From a virus: DNA of 29,940 nucleotides. Both the position numbers and the translations under genes were made by a program. The stretch covers positions 1 through 29,940 of IMG/VR virus record IMGVR_UViG_3300021076_000062; one strand, written 5' to 3'. A model generated the notes under the pieces. That model made no database searches, was not told the DNA's origin, and saw only the letters and a list, made by a program, of their open reading frames with translations. Shown here in pieces: positions 12,729 through 20,733 of this stretch; the first letter of the stretch is position 1; each line of letters opens with the position of its first letter.

Positions 12729-13487
12729 ATGATTAAGACTGTACTTAAAATAAGTATCAAAATGATTGCGATATTGGTTCTAACAAACTTAGCATTAAAC
12801 CTTTTAATAACTCATATTAATACTTCTAATCAGCATTTTGCAAACAACACCGTCTCTGTGATCAATAACCATGGAGGAGGCACGGGAGTTATCCTAAATA
12901 GCAATCCTATATCAAGTTCAGTTCTCACCAATAAGCATGTCTGTCAGCACATCATGTATGGTGGGGTAGTTATGGATGATGGTAATACCCCTTATGCTAT
13001 TCTTAACTTTAGAATGTCTAATATTCATGATCTCTGCCAGATCTGGGTATCAGGAGATCTTCATGGACACACTAACTTAGCTGAATCTGCTCCTCGTCCC
13101 TATGATACTTCGGTTGTAGTTGGGCATCCTTTATTACTTCCTACTACTATTACTACCGGTCATTTTGGACAAAAGGTAATGATCACAGTCAGTGGCGGGT
13201 CTGCATTTCCCGTAGAAGCTCAAGCCGTTAGCAATGTAATCAGCCCCGGGTCTTCCGGTTCTGCAGTCTATAATGACAAAGGAGAGCTATCCGGAATGGT
13301 GTTTGCTGGATCTGGTATGCTAAGCTGGGGAATGATTGTTCCTTATGAATATGTAAAGCTTTTCTTAGAAACTGAGTTGCAAGGGTTAGATGTGCAAGTA
13401 ATAACCGCACCTCCAATACCCGTATTTGACCCACTGGCAGGGTTAGGTGATATTGTTACTAAAAAGAAAGTAAAGCCTTCTCTATGA
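12729..13487 (+). CDS. Membrane-anchored trypsin-like serine protease
   Basis: 252 aa. Residues 10-29 are a transmembrane anchor with a short positively charged start, so the protease domain would face the periplasm. Triad in chymotrypsin-fold order: H70 in VLTNKHV (preceded by GGGTGVIL), D101 in NIHDLCQIWV, and S176 in SPGSSGSAVYNDKGELSGMVFAG, the GxSGx nucleophile loop. HtrA/DegS-like layout without a PDZ domain; a Pro-rich tail follows. Function in the phage is unknown. By position before a micropeptide and the M15 endolysin, processing of an envelope or lysis protein is plausible (inference). Preceded by its own promoter and AGGAG. Confidence 0.82.
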   Translation: MIKTVLKISIKMIAILVLTNLALNLLITHINTSNQHFANNTVSVINNHGGGTGVILNSNPISSSVLTNKHVCQHIMYGGVVMDDGNTPYAILNFRMSNIHDLCQIWVSGDLHGHTNLAESAPRPYDTSVVVGHPLLLPTTITTGHFGQKVMITVSGGSAFPVEAQAVSNVISPGSSGSAVYNDKGELSGMVFAGSGMLSWGMIVPYEYVKLFLETELQGLDVQVITAPPIPVFDPLAGLGDIVTKKKVKPSL

Positions 13488-13570
13488 TAAAGTTGATCAA
13501 TATCAGCTTCTCTATACTGGTTTCAGTTGGTGTTACCCTTCTGCTTAACTTAATAATGGGGTCTAAATGA
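13484..13570 (+). CDS. 28-aa transmembrane micropeptide between protease and endolysin
   Basis: Read by hand. ATG overlaps the protease TGA (ATGA) and its own TGA overlaps the endolysin ATG (ATGA), so it is locked into the cassette. The product is MIKLINISFSILVSVGVTLL, then LNLIMGSK: one transmembrane helix with a basic residue at each end. Small membrane peptides in this position often act as holins or antiholins, but 28 residues is very short. It could also merely couple translation. Confidence 0.55.
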   Translation: MIKLINISFSILVSVGVTLLLNLIMGSK

Positions 13571-13947
13571 TCACTCTTCAAGAATTAAATAGACATGACT
13601 ACCACACTACACCAGAGATTGATGACAATCTTTTAGAGCTTCAAAGAAGGCTTAACATTGTAAGACTTCAGTACAACCAGCCCATGTTGGTGACTAGTGG
13701 TCTTAGATCTGAGTATCAACAACAGCAATTGATAGCAGATGGTAAAAGCACTGCTACAAAAAGTAAGCATTTAACGGGACAAGCAGCCGATATATCCGAT
13801 GATGGTGCTATTAAGCCCTGGGTATTAGCCAATGTCCCTTTAATGGAGGAAGTAGGCCTTTGGATGGAAACATTTGATGCTACTCCAAATTGGGTTCACT
13901 TTCAAACAGTAGCCCCTAATTCAGGAAACAGATTCTTTAACCCTTAG
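13567..13947 (+). CDS. M15-family peptidoglycan peptidase (endolysin)
   Basis: 126 aa. SGLRS (44-48), SKHLTGQAADI (zinc ligands H68 and D75) and NWVHFQ (H111) form the M15A/VanY-type zinc site seen in L-alanyl-D-glutamate endopeptidases and D,D-carboxypeptidases of phages. No signal peptide, so it needs a holin-like route to the periplasm, which makes the coupled micropeptide upstream interesting. Complements the SLT transglycosylase of the other arm, cutting peptide rather than glycan bonds. Confidence 0.88.
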   Translation: MITLQELNRHDYHTTPEIDDNLLELQRRLNIVRLQYNQPMLVTSGLRSEYQQQQLIADGKSTATKSKHLTGQAADISDDGAIKPWVLANVPLMEEVGLWMETFDATPNWVHFQTVAPNSGNRFFNP

Positions 13948-13955
13948 GAGATAAT

Positions 13956-14336
13956 ATGAAACAGAAACTAATAAGATTAGCAAAGCAGATAGCCGGAAGA
14001 TTCCCCACAAAGCTTCCCACCGGTGTTACTGAGTTTAATGCTTGGGCAGAGTCTTTCTCAGAGACTTATGACCTTCCTACTCAGGACCGAGACTCCATTA
14101 AGATCGTATTAGCTTCTACAGTGATCAATCTAGGCTCTATCACTACACATAAACCTAAAGCTCACTTTCTTAAAACCATTATCGCAGCTTCTGCTAAACA
14201 AGTAGCAGGCTCGGTATTCCAAGAGATCCAACAAGCGAAATTCGCCGCTGATAGAGTTGCAAGACGCGACGCCTCAGCATTTACTCAAGCCAAGGAAGTC
14301 CCCAATGACAAAACCCCCGAAGCAGTTACAAAATAA
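13956..14336 (+). CDS. Conserved hypothetical protein, 126 aa
   Basis: Helical and basic at both ends. VLASTVINLG, KPKAHFLKTIIAASAKQVAGSVFQEIQQAK. No enzyme motif. GGAGAT ribosome binding site; overlaps the following HTH gene by 32 bases. Its position before the terminase genes is shared by uncharacterised proteins of podovirus-type phages, so a virion or packaging role is possible. Confidence 0.6.
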   Translation: MKQKLIRLAKQIAGRFPTKLPTGVTEFNAWAESFSETYDLPTQDRDSIKIVLASTVINLGSITTHKPKAHFLKTIIAASAKQVAGSVFQEIQQAKFAADRVARRDASAFTQAKEVPNDKTPEAVTK

Positions 14337-14682
14337 GTGGAGTAAGATCCTGAAAGATTCAGGATTTGTAGACATAGAGAACAATAAAGGCAATATAAAA
14401 GAATGGTCTCGCAGTCTCTTCCAAAAGAAGGGGCAGTATCTTACAGAACTTACTAAACAAAGTGCTAAACAAGACTACTACCGCCTAGCTGGGCATTTTC
14501 TATATGAATTCACTAACTTCACTGAGGCTAATAAACCTCTGTGGGATATGCACTCTCAAGGCATGAGCATTAGAGAAATCTCAAAAGTAACTGGTGTTGG
14601 TAAGAGCACCGTTGGTTCTATGTTAAAATCTCTTTCAAATGAAATGATTCGAATGTACTCGGTGCAACATGAACAAGGATGA
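14305..14682 (+). CDS. HTH-containing conserved phage protein, 125 aa
   Basis: Start at ATG with AAGGAAG. N-terminal block NKWSKILKDSGFVDIEN, middle KQDYYRLAGHFLYEF, and C-terminal helix-turn-helix HSQGMSIREISKVTGVGKSTVGSMLKSL (about 88-115), resembling resolvase/sigma-type HTH segments. This arrangement recurs in phages between lysis and terminase genes. It may be a DNA-recognition factor for packaging or a late regulator; not assigned further. Confidence 0.68.
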   Translation: MTKPPKQLQNKWSKILKDSGFVDIENNKGNIKEWSRSLFQKKGQYLTELTKQSAKQDYYRLAGHFLYEFTNFTEANKPLWDMHSQGMSIREISKVTGVGKSTVGSMLKSLSNEMIRMYSVQHEQG

Positions 14683-15079
14683 GTTAGTCATCGTAAGGCC
14701 TACTGTTGAGGCAGATAAGAACTTTATCATGGCTACGATCCTAAGGGGGTTGTTCTATGGTGAAAGTTGGTTCAGTGAGATCGATAAGTCGGTGTTCATG
14801 GAGAACTATCACCGAGTGATTGACTTCTTGCTAGCTAAAGATACCACTGAGGTTAGGATTGCATGTCTTAAAGAAGATCCCGAAGTGATATTGGGGTATT
14901 CCATTGTCTCTCCTTCCTCAAATCTAATACACTTTGTATTTGTAAAGAAAGCTTGGCGGGGTATTGGCATAGCTTCTATGCTAGTCCCTACCACTACCAC
15001 CACGGCTACTCAATTAACCAAAACCGGATTAGCCATTATACGCAAGAAGTCTATTGACTTCAATCCCTTTCTGTTGTAA
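14669..15079 (+). CDS. GNAT-family acetyltransferase-like protein
   Basis: 136 aa. VRIACLKEDPEVILGYSIV gives the beta-strand pair typical of GNAT folds, followed by LIHFVFVKKAWRGIGIASMLV, matching the acetyl-CoA pyrophosphate loop (R/Q-x-x-G-x-G/A) as WRGIGIA. The C-terminal part is short and Thr-rich, so acetylation activity is uncertain. GNAT-like genes next to terminases are frequent in podovirus-type phages. Substrate unknown. Overlaps the HTH gene by 14 bases, with weak ribosome binding site. Confidence 0.75.
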   Translation: MNKDELVIVRPTVEADKNFIMATILRGLFYGESWFSEIDKSVFMENYHRVIDFLLAKDTTEVRIACLKEDPEVILGYSIVSPSSNLIHFVFVKKAWRGIGIASMLVPTTTTTATQLTKTGLAIIRKKSIDFNPFLL

Positions 15080-15102
15080 TATCTTTCTAAGGAGACAATA
15101 AC

Positions 15103-15306
15103 ATGTCAAAAAGAACTGTATCTGAGATTCAAACTGAGTACACAACCCTTTGCACTCGTGCGGGGCACTTGAATTATTCTATCTTTGCATTAGGCTTAGA
15201 CCTTGCATTAGTTCAAGAACAATTAAAAGAACTTAACTTAGAAGGCGCTGCAGCACAAAAAGCTGAGGCAGATGCTAAAGCTGAGTCAGAAACACCGGTG
15301 GCATAA
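15103..15306 (+). CDS. Hypothetical protein, 67 aa
   Basis: Helical: SEIQTEYTTLCTRAGHLNYSI then LALVQEQLKELN and an Ala/Glu/Lys tail. Strong AAGGAG ribosome binding site. This type of small coiled-coil gene is found before the terminase in related phages. Stop overlaps the next start by one base (TAATG). Confidence 0.62.
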   Translation: MSKRTVSEIQTEYTTLCTRAGHLNYSIFALGLDLALVQEQLKELNLEGAAAQKAEADAKAESETPVA

Positions 15307-15560
15307 TGTCACGTAAAGTAACTTACGCTAAACTTCATCATCCCTTGTTTATACCAGGGATTGGGGAATTAGGGAGTGTTTTTCCTCCACAAGCTAAGAC
15401 TCTTGTTGGTTTGTCAATGGAAGTTGATGAAAACATGAATCTTACTCTTAGCTTTAAACACACCGGTGTTGAAAGAGAGGCTGGAGTTCCTGCAGCAACT
15501 GTTGCTGGAGTTCTGTATGCTCCAAAGCCTGTAACGCCGTTAGTATCTAAAGGTAAATAA
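15306..15560 (+). CDS. Hypothetical protein, 84 aa
   Basis: Small beta-rich protein: HHPLFIPGIGELGSVFPP, LVGLSMEVDENMNLTLSFKH, AATVAGVLYAPKPV. No recognised family. One-base overlaps with both neighbours. Could be a head-related factor by position only. Confidence 0.6.
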   Translation: MSRKVTYAKLHHPLFIPGIGELGSVFPPQAKTLVGLSMEVDENMNLTLSFKHTGVEREAGVPAATVAGVLYAPKPVTPLVSKGK

Positions 15561-15862
15561 TGTCAAAGATTTGGGCAGATAATAAACGTACGGTCGTCAT
15601 CAAGGAGATAGTGGAAGTTCCCACTATCAAAGAAGAAGGCTTAACTACGGATATTGACTCCCTACTTAATCAAGGTCTCAAGAATATATCACGGATGATG
15701 AATGTAATCAGCACACAAGCTGGTCTTGAGACCTTTGACAGGTCCACAGTGCAGAACCTAAAAGACTTAATGGCAATGTTGGGTGATCTTAAACAGAAAG
15801 AGACAGATCTTTTAGCTGAAATGTCAGATGAAGAACTTCTTTCAAGGATAACCAAAGAATGA
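15560..15862 (+). CDS. Hypothetical protein, candidate terminase small subunit, 100 aa
   Basis: Helical: DIDSLLNQGLKNISRMMNVIS, STVQNLKDLMAMLGDLKQKETDLLAEMSDEELLSRI. No clear HTH. It sits directly before the large terminase with an ATGA overlap, the usual place of TerS, and is of plausible size, but the fold cannot be recognised, and the HTH gene at 14305 is an alternative candidate. Confidence 0.5.
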   Translation: MSKIWADNKRTVVIKEIVEVPTIKEEGLTTDIDSLLNQGLKNISRMMNVISTQAGLETFDRSTVQNLKDLMAMLGDLKQKETDLLAEMSDEELLSRITKE

Positions 15863-17310
15863 GTGTTCTTAATATCAAAGCAGTCAAACGAGCGCTTAGT
15901 CGTCGTAAGAAAGTTGCTGATGAGAATAAGCAGTTCAGGCTTGAAGGCCATTTGTTCAAAGAACAGCTAGCTTTTGTCATGGACCCATCGCCTAATAAAG
16001 TAGCGGTATGTTCTAGAAGAGCAGGAAAGACCACAGCTTGTGCCGCTGATCTGGTATATACCGCGATTAACAGCCCAGGTACGGTATGTCTCTATATTAC
16101 ACTTAGCAGAAACAATGCTAAGAAGATTATATGGAAAGAGATTAAAGATTTAAATAGAGATTACAAACTAAACGGTGTCTTGAGCATAGCAGAACTATCT
16201 ATAACATTTCCAAATGCATCTACCATCTACCTATCCGGTGCCAAAGATGAGACCGAGATTGAGAAGTTCCGTGGTCTTGCCCTTAAACTAGTTTACATCG
16301 ATGAGTGCCAATCTTTTCGTTCTTATATCAAAGAGCTTATCAATGAAGTACTTGCACCAAGCCTAATGGATTATGCCGGTACTTTGAATATCATTGGAAC
16401 ACCATCCCCTCTTCCTACAGGCTTCTTTCACGATGCTTACATCTCAGACAATGGATGGGCTAAGTTTCACTGGACCTTTTGGGATAACCCTTTTATCATT
16501 CAAAAGTCTAAAGTAACTCATCAACAGATGCTAGACAGAGAGCTTAAGCGACGCGGTGTTCCTGCTTCAGACCCTTCAGTACAGAGGGAGTGGTTTGGGC
16601 GCTTCACGCTGGATTCAAATTCATTGTTATTACATTACAATCCTCAACTTAATCACTTTGATGCAATGCCTGCAATCAGCCCTAAGCGGCTCAACTATAT
16701 AATGGGCATCGATTTGGGGTTCGATGACGCTGATGCCATCGCGGTGTTAGCCTGGTCTGAGGATACTGCTGCAACTTACCTAGTTGAAGAATTAGTTGTG
16801 AGGCAACAAGGATTAACTGAGTTGGTTGAACAAATTGAACTTTTACGCAAGAAGTATGATATCACTAAGATAATGATTGATCAAGGTGGTCTTGGTAAGA
16901 AACTAGCTGAGGAAATGAGGCGTCGTCATGGCATACCTGTACAAGCTGCAGATAAAGCTCGTAAGATGGAGCACATTGCATTTCTTAACGATGCTCTCCG
17001 CACTGGACGATTCAAAGCTAAAACTGATTCTAAGTTTGCACAAGATTCTTATCTAGTTGAAATTGATAGAGATAAGTCTACACCGGATAGAATTAAAGTA
17101 TCCTCAGCCTACCACTCAGATATAATCGATGCGGTGTTATACGCTTTCGTAGAATCCCCAGCATTTACATATACTCCCCCAGTTGCAAAGCCTAAATGGG
17201 GCACCCAAGCCTGGGCTGATGCTCAAAACGATGAGATGTTTCAAGCTGAGCTTGAGGGCATCACCAAAGAATACGAGCAGCTAAAAGATCCATATGCTGA
17301 TAATTACTAA
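15859..17310 (+). CDS. terL: Terminase large subunit (packaging ATPase/nuclease)
   Basis: 483 aa. Walker A CSRRAGKTT (51-59), Walker B LVYIDE (144-149), coupling motif IIGTPS (178-183), then the RNase H-like nuclease with GIDLGFDDADA (283-293), IMIDQGG (D341) and DIIDAVLYAF (421-430) carrying the metal-binding acids. It pumps DNA into the prohead through the portal and cuts concatemers. Full-length for the family. The C-terminal 50 residues are acidic. Confidence 0.95.
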   Translation: MSVLNIKAVKRALSRRKKVADENKQFRLEGHLFKEQLAFVMDPSPNKVAVCSRRAGKTTACAADLVYTAINSPGTVCLYITLSRNNAKKIIWKEIKDLNRDYKLNGVLSIAELSITFPNASTIYLSGAKDETEIEKFRGLALKLVYIDECQSFRSYIKELINEVLAPSLMDYAGTLNIIGTPSPLPTGFFHDAYISDNGWAKFHWTFWDNPFIIQKSKVTHQQMLDRELKRRGVPASDPSVQREWFGRFTLDSNSLLLHYNPQLNHFDAMPAISPKRLNYIMGIDLGFDDADAIAVLAWSEDTAATYLVEELVVRQQGLTELVEQIELLRKKYDITKIMIDQGGLGKKLAEEMRRRHGIPVQAADKARKMEHIAFLNDALRTGRFKAKTDSKFAQDSYLVEIDRDKSTPDRIKVSSAYHSDIIDAVLYAFVESPAFTYTPPVAKPKWGTQAWADAQNDEMFQAELEGITKEYEQLKDPYADNY

Positions 17311-17388
17311 TAATGGGTAATATTTAGTACAAATTCGATATAAACAGGGGTATTTGGACATATTATCATAAGAGAGGTCCATTGAACT

Positions 17389-17631
17389 ATGCTCCCATTT
17401 CTCAAACCAAAAGCCCAAGCAGCCGGTATCATGACAATAGAACGAAAGCCTGATAGCACAGATGGTGAATCCCATGATGATGGTATTGATGCTTGTTCTC
17501 ATGACCTTATCGAAGCCGTACACTCAAAGAATATTAAAGCTGTAAGTGCAGCCATTAAGGCAGCATTCGAATTACTAGACAGTGAGCCACACGAAGAAGG
17601 CCCTCACACTAACGAAGAAGAAGAAGGATAA
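17389..17631 (+). CDS. Conserved small phage protein before the portal, 80 aa
   Basis: Acidic. Central DGIDACSHDLIEAVHSKNIKAVSAAIKAAFELLDSEPHEEG. This HDLIxAVHxKDxxAxxxALxxAFEL pattern is familiar from podovirus-type structural modules. Function unknown; AGAGAGGT ribosome binding site. The gap from the terminase (17311-17388) has no clear promoter. Confidence 0.7.
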   Translation: MLPFLKPKAQAAGIMTIERKPDSTDGESHDDGIDACSHDLIEAVHSKNIKAVSAAIKAAFELLDSEPHEEGPHTNEEEEG

Positions 17632-17635
17632 GTAA

Positions 17636-18334
17636 ATGCCATTGATCAAAGGGAAATCCCCTAAAGCTTTTAGCAAGAACGTTGAAACTGAAATGCATGC
17701 TGGGAAACCTCAGAAAACAGCATTAGCGATTGCCTACTCTGTAAAACGTAAGGCCCCTAAGAAAATGGCTGAAGGCGGAATGATCTCTCCTGGTGATGCT
17801 AGAGGTCCTAAGTCTGAAAGCCCAATGCCTGAATCTACTCATGAAGATGCAATGAGATTTGCAACTGACAAACGTGACGCTGCAATCATGAAAGCTCATG
17901 AAGAATTCCGAAAGATGTCAGAAGGCGGGATGATCTCAGCCGGTGATGATCGTGGCGAAAGTTCAGAGCCTTCTGCCCATGAGCCTACATATGAAGATCA
18001 AATCCTTGAATCTAAAGATGAAATGACTGCTAGACACCTCCATGAGATGGAAAGTCTCGCACACGGTGGATCTATTGCTGAACACATCATGTCACGTAAG
18101 GCATATGCTGACGGCGGTGAAGTTGATCTTGATACCAATGAAGAAGAGCAACCAAATGGATTCTATGAACGCAATGAGCATGAAGCATTAGAAGAAGACA
18201 GAGACTCTACGATGGATGGAATACATCAGCCTAAAGATTCTAATGAACATGACCCTGGAGACGAACTTCTCGAAGAGTCTGATGAACATGATATGGTCGG
18301 TAAGATCATGAAGAAAAACAAGTCTAAGAAATAA
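17636..18334 (+). CDS. Conserved phage protein with basic N-terminal motif and Gly-Gly repeats, 232 aa
   Basis: The N-terminal MPLIKGKSPKAFSKNVETE, HAGKPQKTALAIAYSVKRK block is a widespread phage motif of unknown role. It is followed by short repeats KMAEGGMISPGD (about 44) and KMSEGGMISAGD (about 92), related GGSIAEHIMSRKAYADGGEV, and a long acidic, disordered C-terminus ending in a Lys-rich tail. Probably a virion or assembly protein expressed with the portal. Confidence 0.68.
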   Translation: MPLIKGKSPKAFSKNVETEMHAGKPQKTALAIAYSVKRKAPKKMAEGGMISPGDARGPKSESPMPESTHEDAMRFATDKRDAAIMKAHEEFRKMSEGGMISAGDDRGESSEPSAHEPTYEDQILESKDEMTARHLHEMESLAHGGSIAEHIMSRKAYADGGEVDLDTNEEEQPNGFYERNEHEALEEDRDSTMDGIHQPKDSNEHDPGDELLEESDEHDMVGKIMKKNKSKK

Positions 18335-18347
18335 CCTAGGAGTTTCC

Positions 18348-18584
18348 ATGATGGATGCCAAGGCCCTTAAGAAATTAGTAGCCACCTGCCGAAAGTTAGG
18401 CGTCAAGGAATTCACATCTCCTGATGTAAGCTTTAAGCTTGCTGATGAGACACCAAGAACTAAAGCTCCCAAAGTTGCTATACACCACACTGGTGATGAT
18501 GTTGAGTCTGAACCAGAACTCTCGGCAGATGATCTTCTGTTCTGGAGCGCGACGGGACAAGATCCCTTAGCACAAGGAAACTAA
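18348..18584 (+). CDS. Conserved small phage protein, 78 aa
   Basis: KLVATCRKLGVKEFTSPDVSFKL at the N-terminus and ELSADDLLFWSAT near the C-terminus, a pattern familiar from small proteins just before portal genes. Linked by a disordered spacer. Function unknown. AGGAG ribosome binding site; either of two adjacent ATG codons could start it. Confidence 0.68.
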   Translation: MMDAKALKKLVATCRKLGVKEFTSPDVSFKLADETPRTKAPKVAIHHTGDDVESEPELSADDLLFWSATGQDPLAQGN

Positions 18585-18585
18585 T

Positions 18586-20499
18586 ATGAAAGTCACCGCA
18601 TCTGAAGGCCCAAAGAAAACCATCATAGCCAAGACGGTGGCTCAAAAAGATTCCAAAACCCAGTACAAATGGTGGAAGGCCCCTACACAAGCTGAGGCCG
18701 CCGCTCAGCTCTTAAGCACCGCTGCTTTCTTAAAAGAGACCCAGAACTACCGCCAAAGACAAACAGCCATCTACGCTCGTCTATATGGCAACATGCCACT
18801 CATGTCCTTCATCGGCTCTAACATGTCAAAGATGGACCAGAACCAAGGGCTTCCGACTGACCGCCCTACGTTCAACATAGTGCAATCAGTTATCGACACT
18901 AAAGTAGCCCGCATTGCACAATCTAGGCCAGCACCGGTGTTTCTCACCGACAATGGCAACTATAAAGAGCGTAACTTAGCACAAAAGCTAAATAGCTTCA
19001 TACTCGGTGAATTCTATCAGACTAAAACCTATGAGAAGGCAGCTAAGATCCTAAGAGATGCGTCTGTAACTGGTACTGGTTGTATTAAAGTCTATGAGTC
19101 AGAAGATAACAAAGTCTCTTTAGAACGAGTGCTTTTGACTGAACTCCTCATCGACCCGAATGAGGCCATCTATGGTGACCCAAGACAGCTATACCAATTA
19201 AAGCTAGTTGACCGAACGGTGTTGATAGAACAAATGGGCTCTAAATATCGATCTATCATTGAACGTGCTGAGAATGCATATCCTGATAATTCCTCTGATT
19301 CTTCTAAAACTGTTGCTGACTTAGTTATGGTTGTTGAAGGATGGCATTTAAGATCCGGTAAGAATTCTAAAGACGGCCGCCATACGATAGCCTGTAGCGC
19401 CGGTATTATATTGGATGAAGATTATGACAAAGATAAGTTCCCATTTGTATTTCTACATGATTCTGATCGCTTGCTTGGCTTCTGGTCTCAAGGCGCTGCT
19501 GAGAGGCTCATGGGCACCCAACTTGAAATCAATAGCATCTTATTCACTATATCAAAAGCCATCAAACTAGTCGGTGTACCTAGAGTATTCGTTGAAGATG
19601 GCTCTAAGGTTGTCTCAACATCATTCAATAACGATGTTGGCTCTATAGTTAAATACCGAGGCACAAAGCCTATCTATGAAGTTGCCCCATGTGTACCAGA
19701 AGAGATGTATGCTCAATTACAAAGGTTGATTCAATATGGCTATCAGCAAGAAGGTGTTTCAGAAATGTCGGCGTCAAGCCAGAAACCTGCCGGTCTTAAT
19801 TCTGGTGAAGCTATACGCTCTTACGATGATATTAGCACTGATCGTATGGCTACACTCAGCCGCAAATACGATAACTTCTTTATTGATCTCGCATATGCAA
19901 TAATTGATAAAGCTATTGATATTGCTAAAGAACAAGGCTCTTATCAAACGGTGTTTCCTAATAAAGATTCTACTAAAACTATTGATCTTCCAAACATAGA
20001 GATGCTTAAAGATCCTTTTGTTATCCAATGCTTCAACTCCTCATCCCTCCCGCGTGATCCAGCAGGACGTATGGAAAAGGTCACTGAGATGATGCAATCA
20101 GGCATGATCTCTCTTAAAGAAGGCCGAAGGCTCTTAGATTTCAGTGACTTAAGTCAGATTGAGAAGCTAGCTAATGCTTCAGAAGAACGTATCTTTCAGA
20201 TATTAGATAAGATTATTGATGATGGTGATTATACACCGCCAGATCCATTTCTTGACTTAGCCCTTGCACAAGACCTTACAACACAGTATATCAACCTTTA
20301 CGGTAGCTCTAAGCTTGAAGAAGAGAAGATGCAGATGCTCAGGGACTTCTTTACTCAGATCCAAGCTCTTAAACAAGCAGCTATGCCCCCTGCTGCACCT
20401 CCAGGCGCTCCAGGACAGGCACCAGGAGCAAACGCCCCACAAGCAGTAGCTGCACCCCCAGCTGTAAGCCCAATGCTCCCTAATGCCCCTCAAGGTTAA
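18586..20499 (+). CDS. Portal protein (P22-like)
   Basis: 637 aa, the right size and composition for a podovirus portal. Features: RPTFNIVQSVIDTKVARIAQSRPAP (interleaved here as NIVQSVIDTKVARIA), GTGCIKVYE, LLTELLIDPNEAIYG, then GVPRVFVEDGS and SSSLPRDPAGRMEKV near 500. These are the familiar portal core elements. A Pro/Ala-rich tail (about 600-637) is disordered. It forms the dodecameric DNA channel at the head vertex, docking the terminase during packaging and the tail afterwards. Confidence 0.9.
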   Translation: MKVTASEGPKKTIIAKTVAQKDSKTQYKWWKAPTQAEAAAQLLSTAAFLKETQNYRQRQTAIYARLYGNMPLMSFIGSNMSKMDQNQGLPTDRPTFNIVQSVIDTKVARIAQSRPAPVFLTDNGNYKERNLAQKLNSFILGEFYQTKTYEKAAKILRDASVTGTGCIKVYESEDNKVSLERVLLTELLIDPNEAIYGDPRQLYQLKLVDRTVLIEQMGSKYRSIIERAENAYPDNSSDSSKTVADLVMVVEGWHLRSGKNSKDGRHTIACSAGIILDEDYDKDKFPFVFLHDSDRLLGFWSQGAAERLMGTQLEINSILFTISKAIKLVGVPRVFVEDGSKVVSTSFNNDVGSIVKYRGTKPIYEVAPCVPEEMYAQLQRLIQYGYQQEGVSEMSASSQKPAGLNSGEAIRSYDDISTDRMATLSRKYDNFFIDLAYAIIDKAIDIAKEQGSYQTVFPNKDSTKTIDLPNIEMLKDPFVIQCFNSSSLPRDPAGRMEKVTEMMQSGMISLKEGRRLLDFSDLSQIEKLANASEERIFQILDKIIDDGDYTPPDPFLDLALAQDLTTQYINLYGSSKLEEEKMQMLRDFFTQIQALKQAAMPPAAPPGAPGQAPGANAPQAVAAPPAVSPMLPNAPQG

Positions 20500-20500
20500 T

Positions 20501-20653
20501 ATGAACCTAGCCTGCATCAGTAAAGAACACTGTTCTCTTTGCAAGAACGTAACTCAAATTAAACGAGTTAAAGAAATTGATTGGAAAGCCATTTCCATAG
20601 CCCTTGGTACACTGGTGCTGCTGCTAGTCACCGGTATAATTCTCAAGAAATAG
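20501..20653 (+). CDS. 50-aa C-tail-anchored membrane peptide
   Basis: Read by hand. ATG one base after the portal stop, with AAGG. N-terminal segment has CISKEHCSLCKN (cysteines at 5, 11, 14), possible metal or lipid interaction; residues 28-48 form one transmembrane helix (WKAISIALGTLVLLLVTGIIL) ended by KK. Small holin-like or virion-associated membrane protein is conceivable. No family recognised. Confidence 0.6.
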   Translation: MNLACISKEHCSLCKNVTQIKRVKEIDWKAISIALGTLVLLLVTGIILKK

Positions 20654-20692
20654 ACTGTAAGTCTATATCCCTAAGTAGCGACAAACCAAACC

Positions 20693-20710
20693 GCATTCTT
20701 GACTGAATGC
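20693..20710 (+). promoter_or_regulatory. Small hairpin before the scaffold gene
   Basis: GCATTC-TTGACT-GAATGC, perfect 6-bp stem. No T-run follows and no -10 stands 17 bases from TTGACT, so neither a terminator nor a promoter is convincing. It may stabilise or process the mRNA between portal and scaffold. Confidence 0.35.
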
Positions 20711-20733
20711 TTATAGTAATGAAAGAAGACCTT

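Noticed and set aside
17311-17388. Promoter before the gene at 17389
   Set aside because: The only candidate (TAAACA-17-TATCAT) is weak and lacks the extension seen at the others; read-through from the terminase gene suffices.
20693-20710. Scaffold promoter using TTGACT in the hairpin loop
   Set aside because: No acceptable -10 at 16-18 bases; spacing to TATAGT is only about 11.
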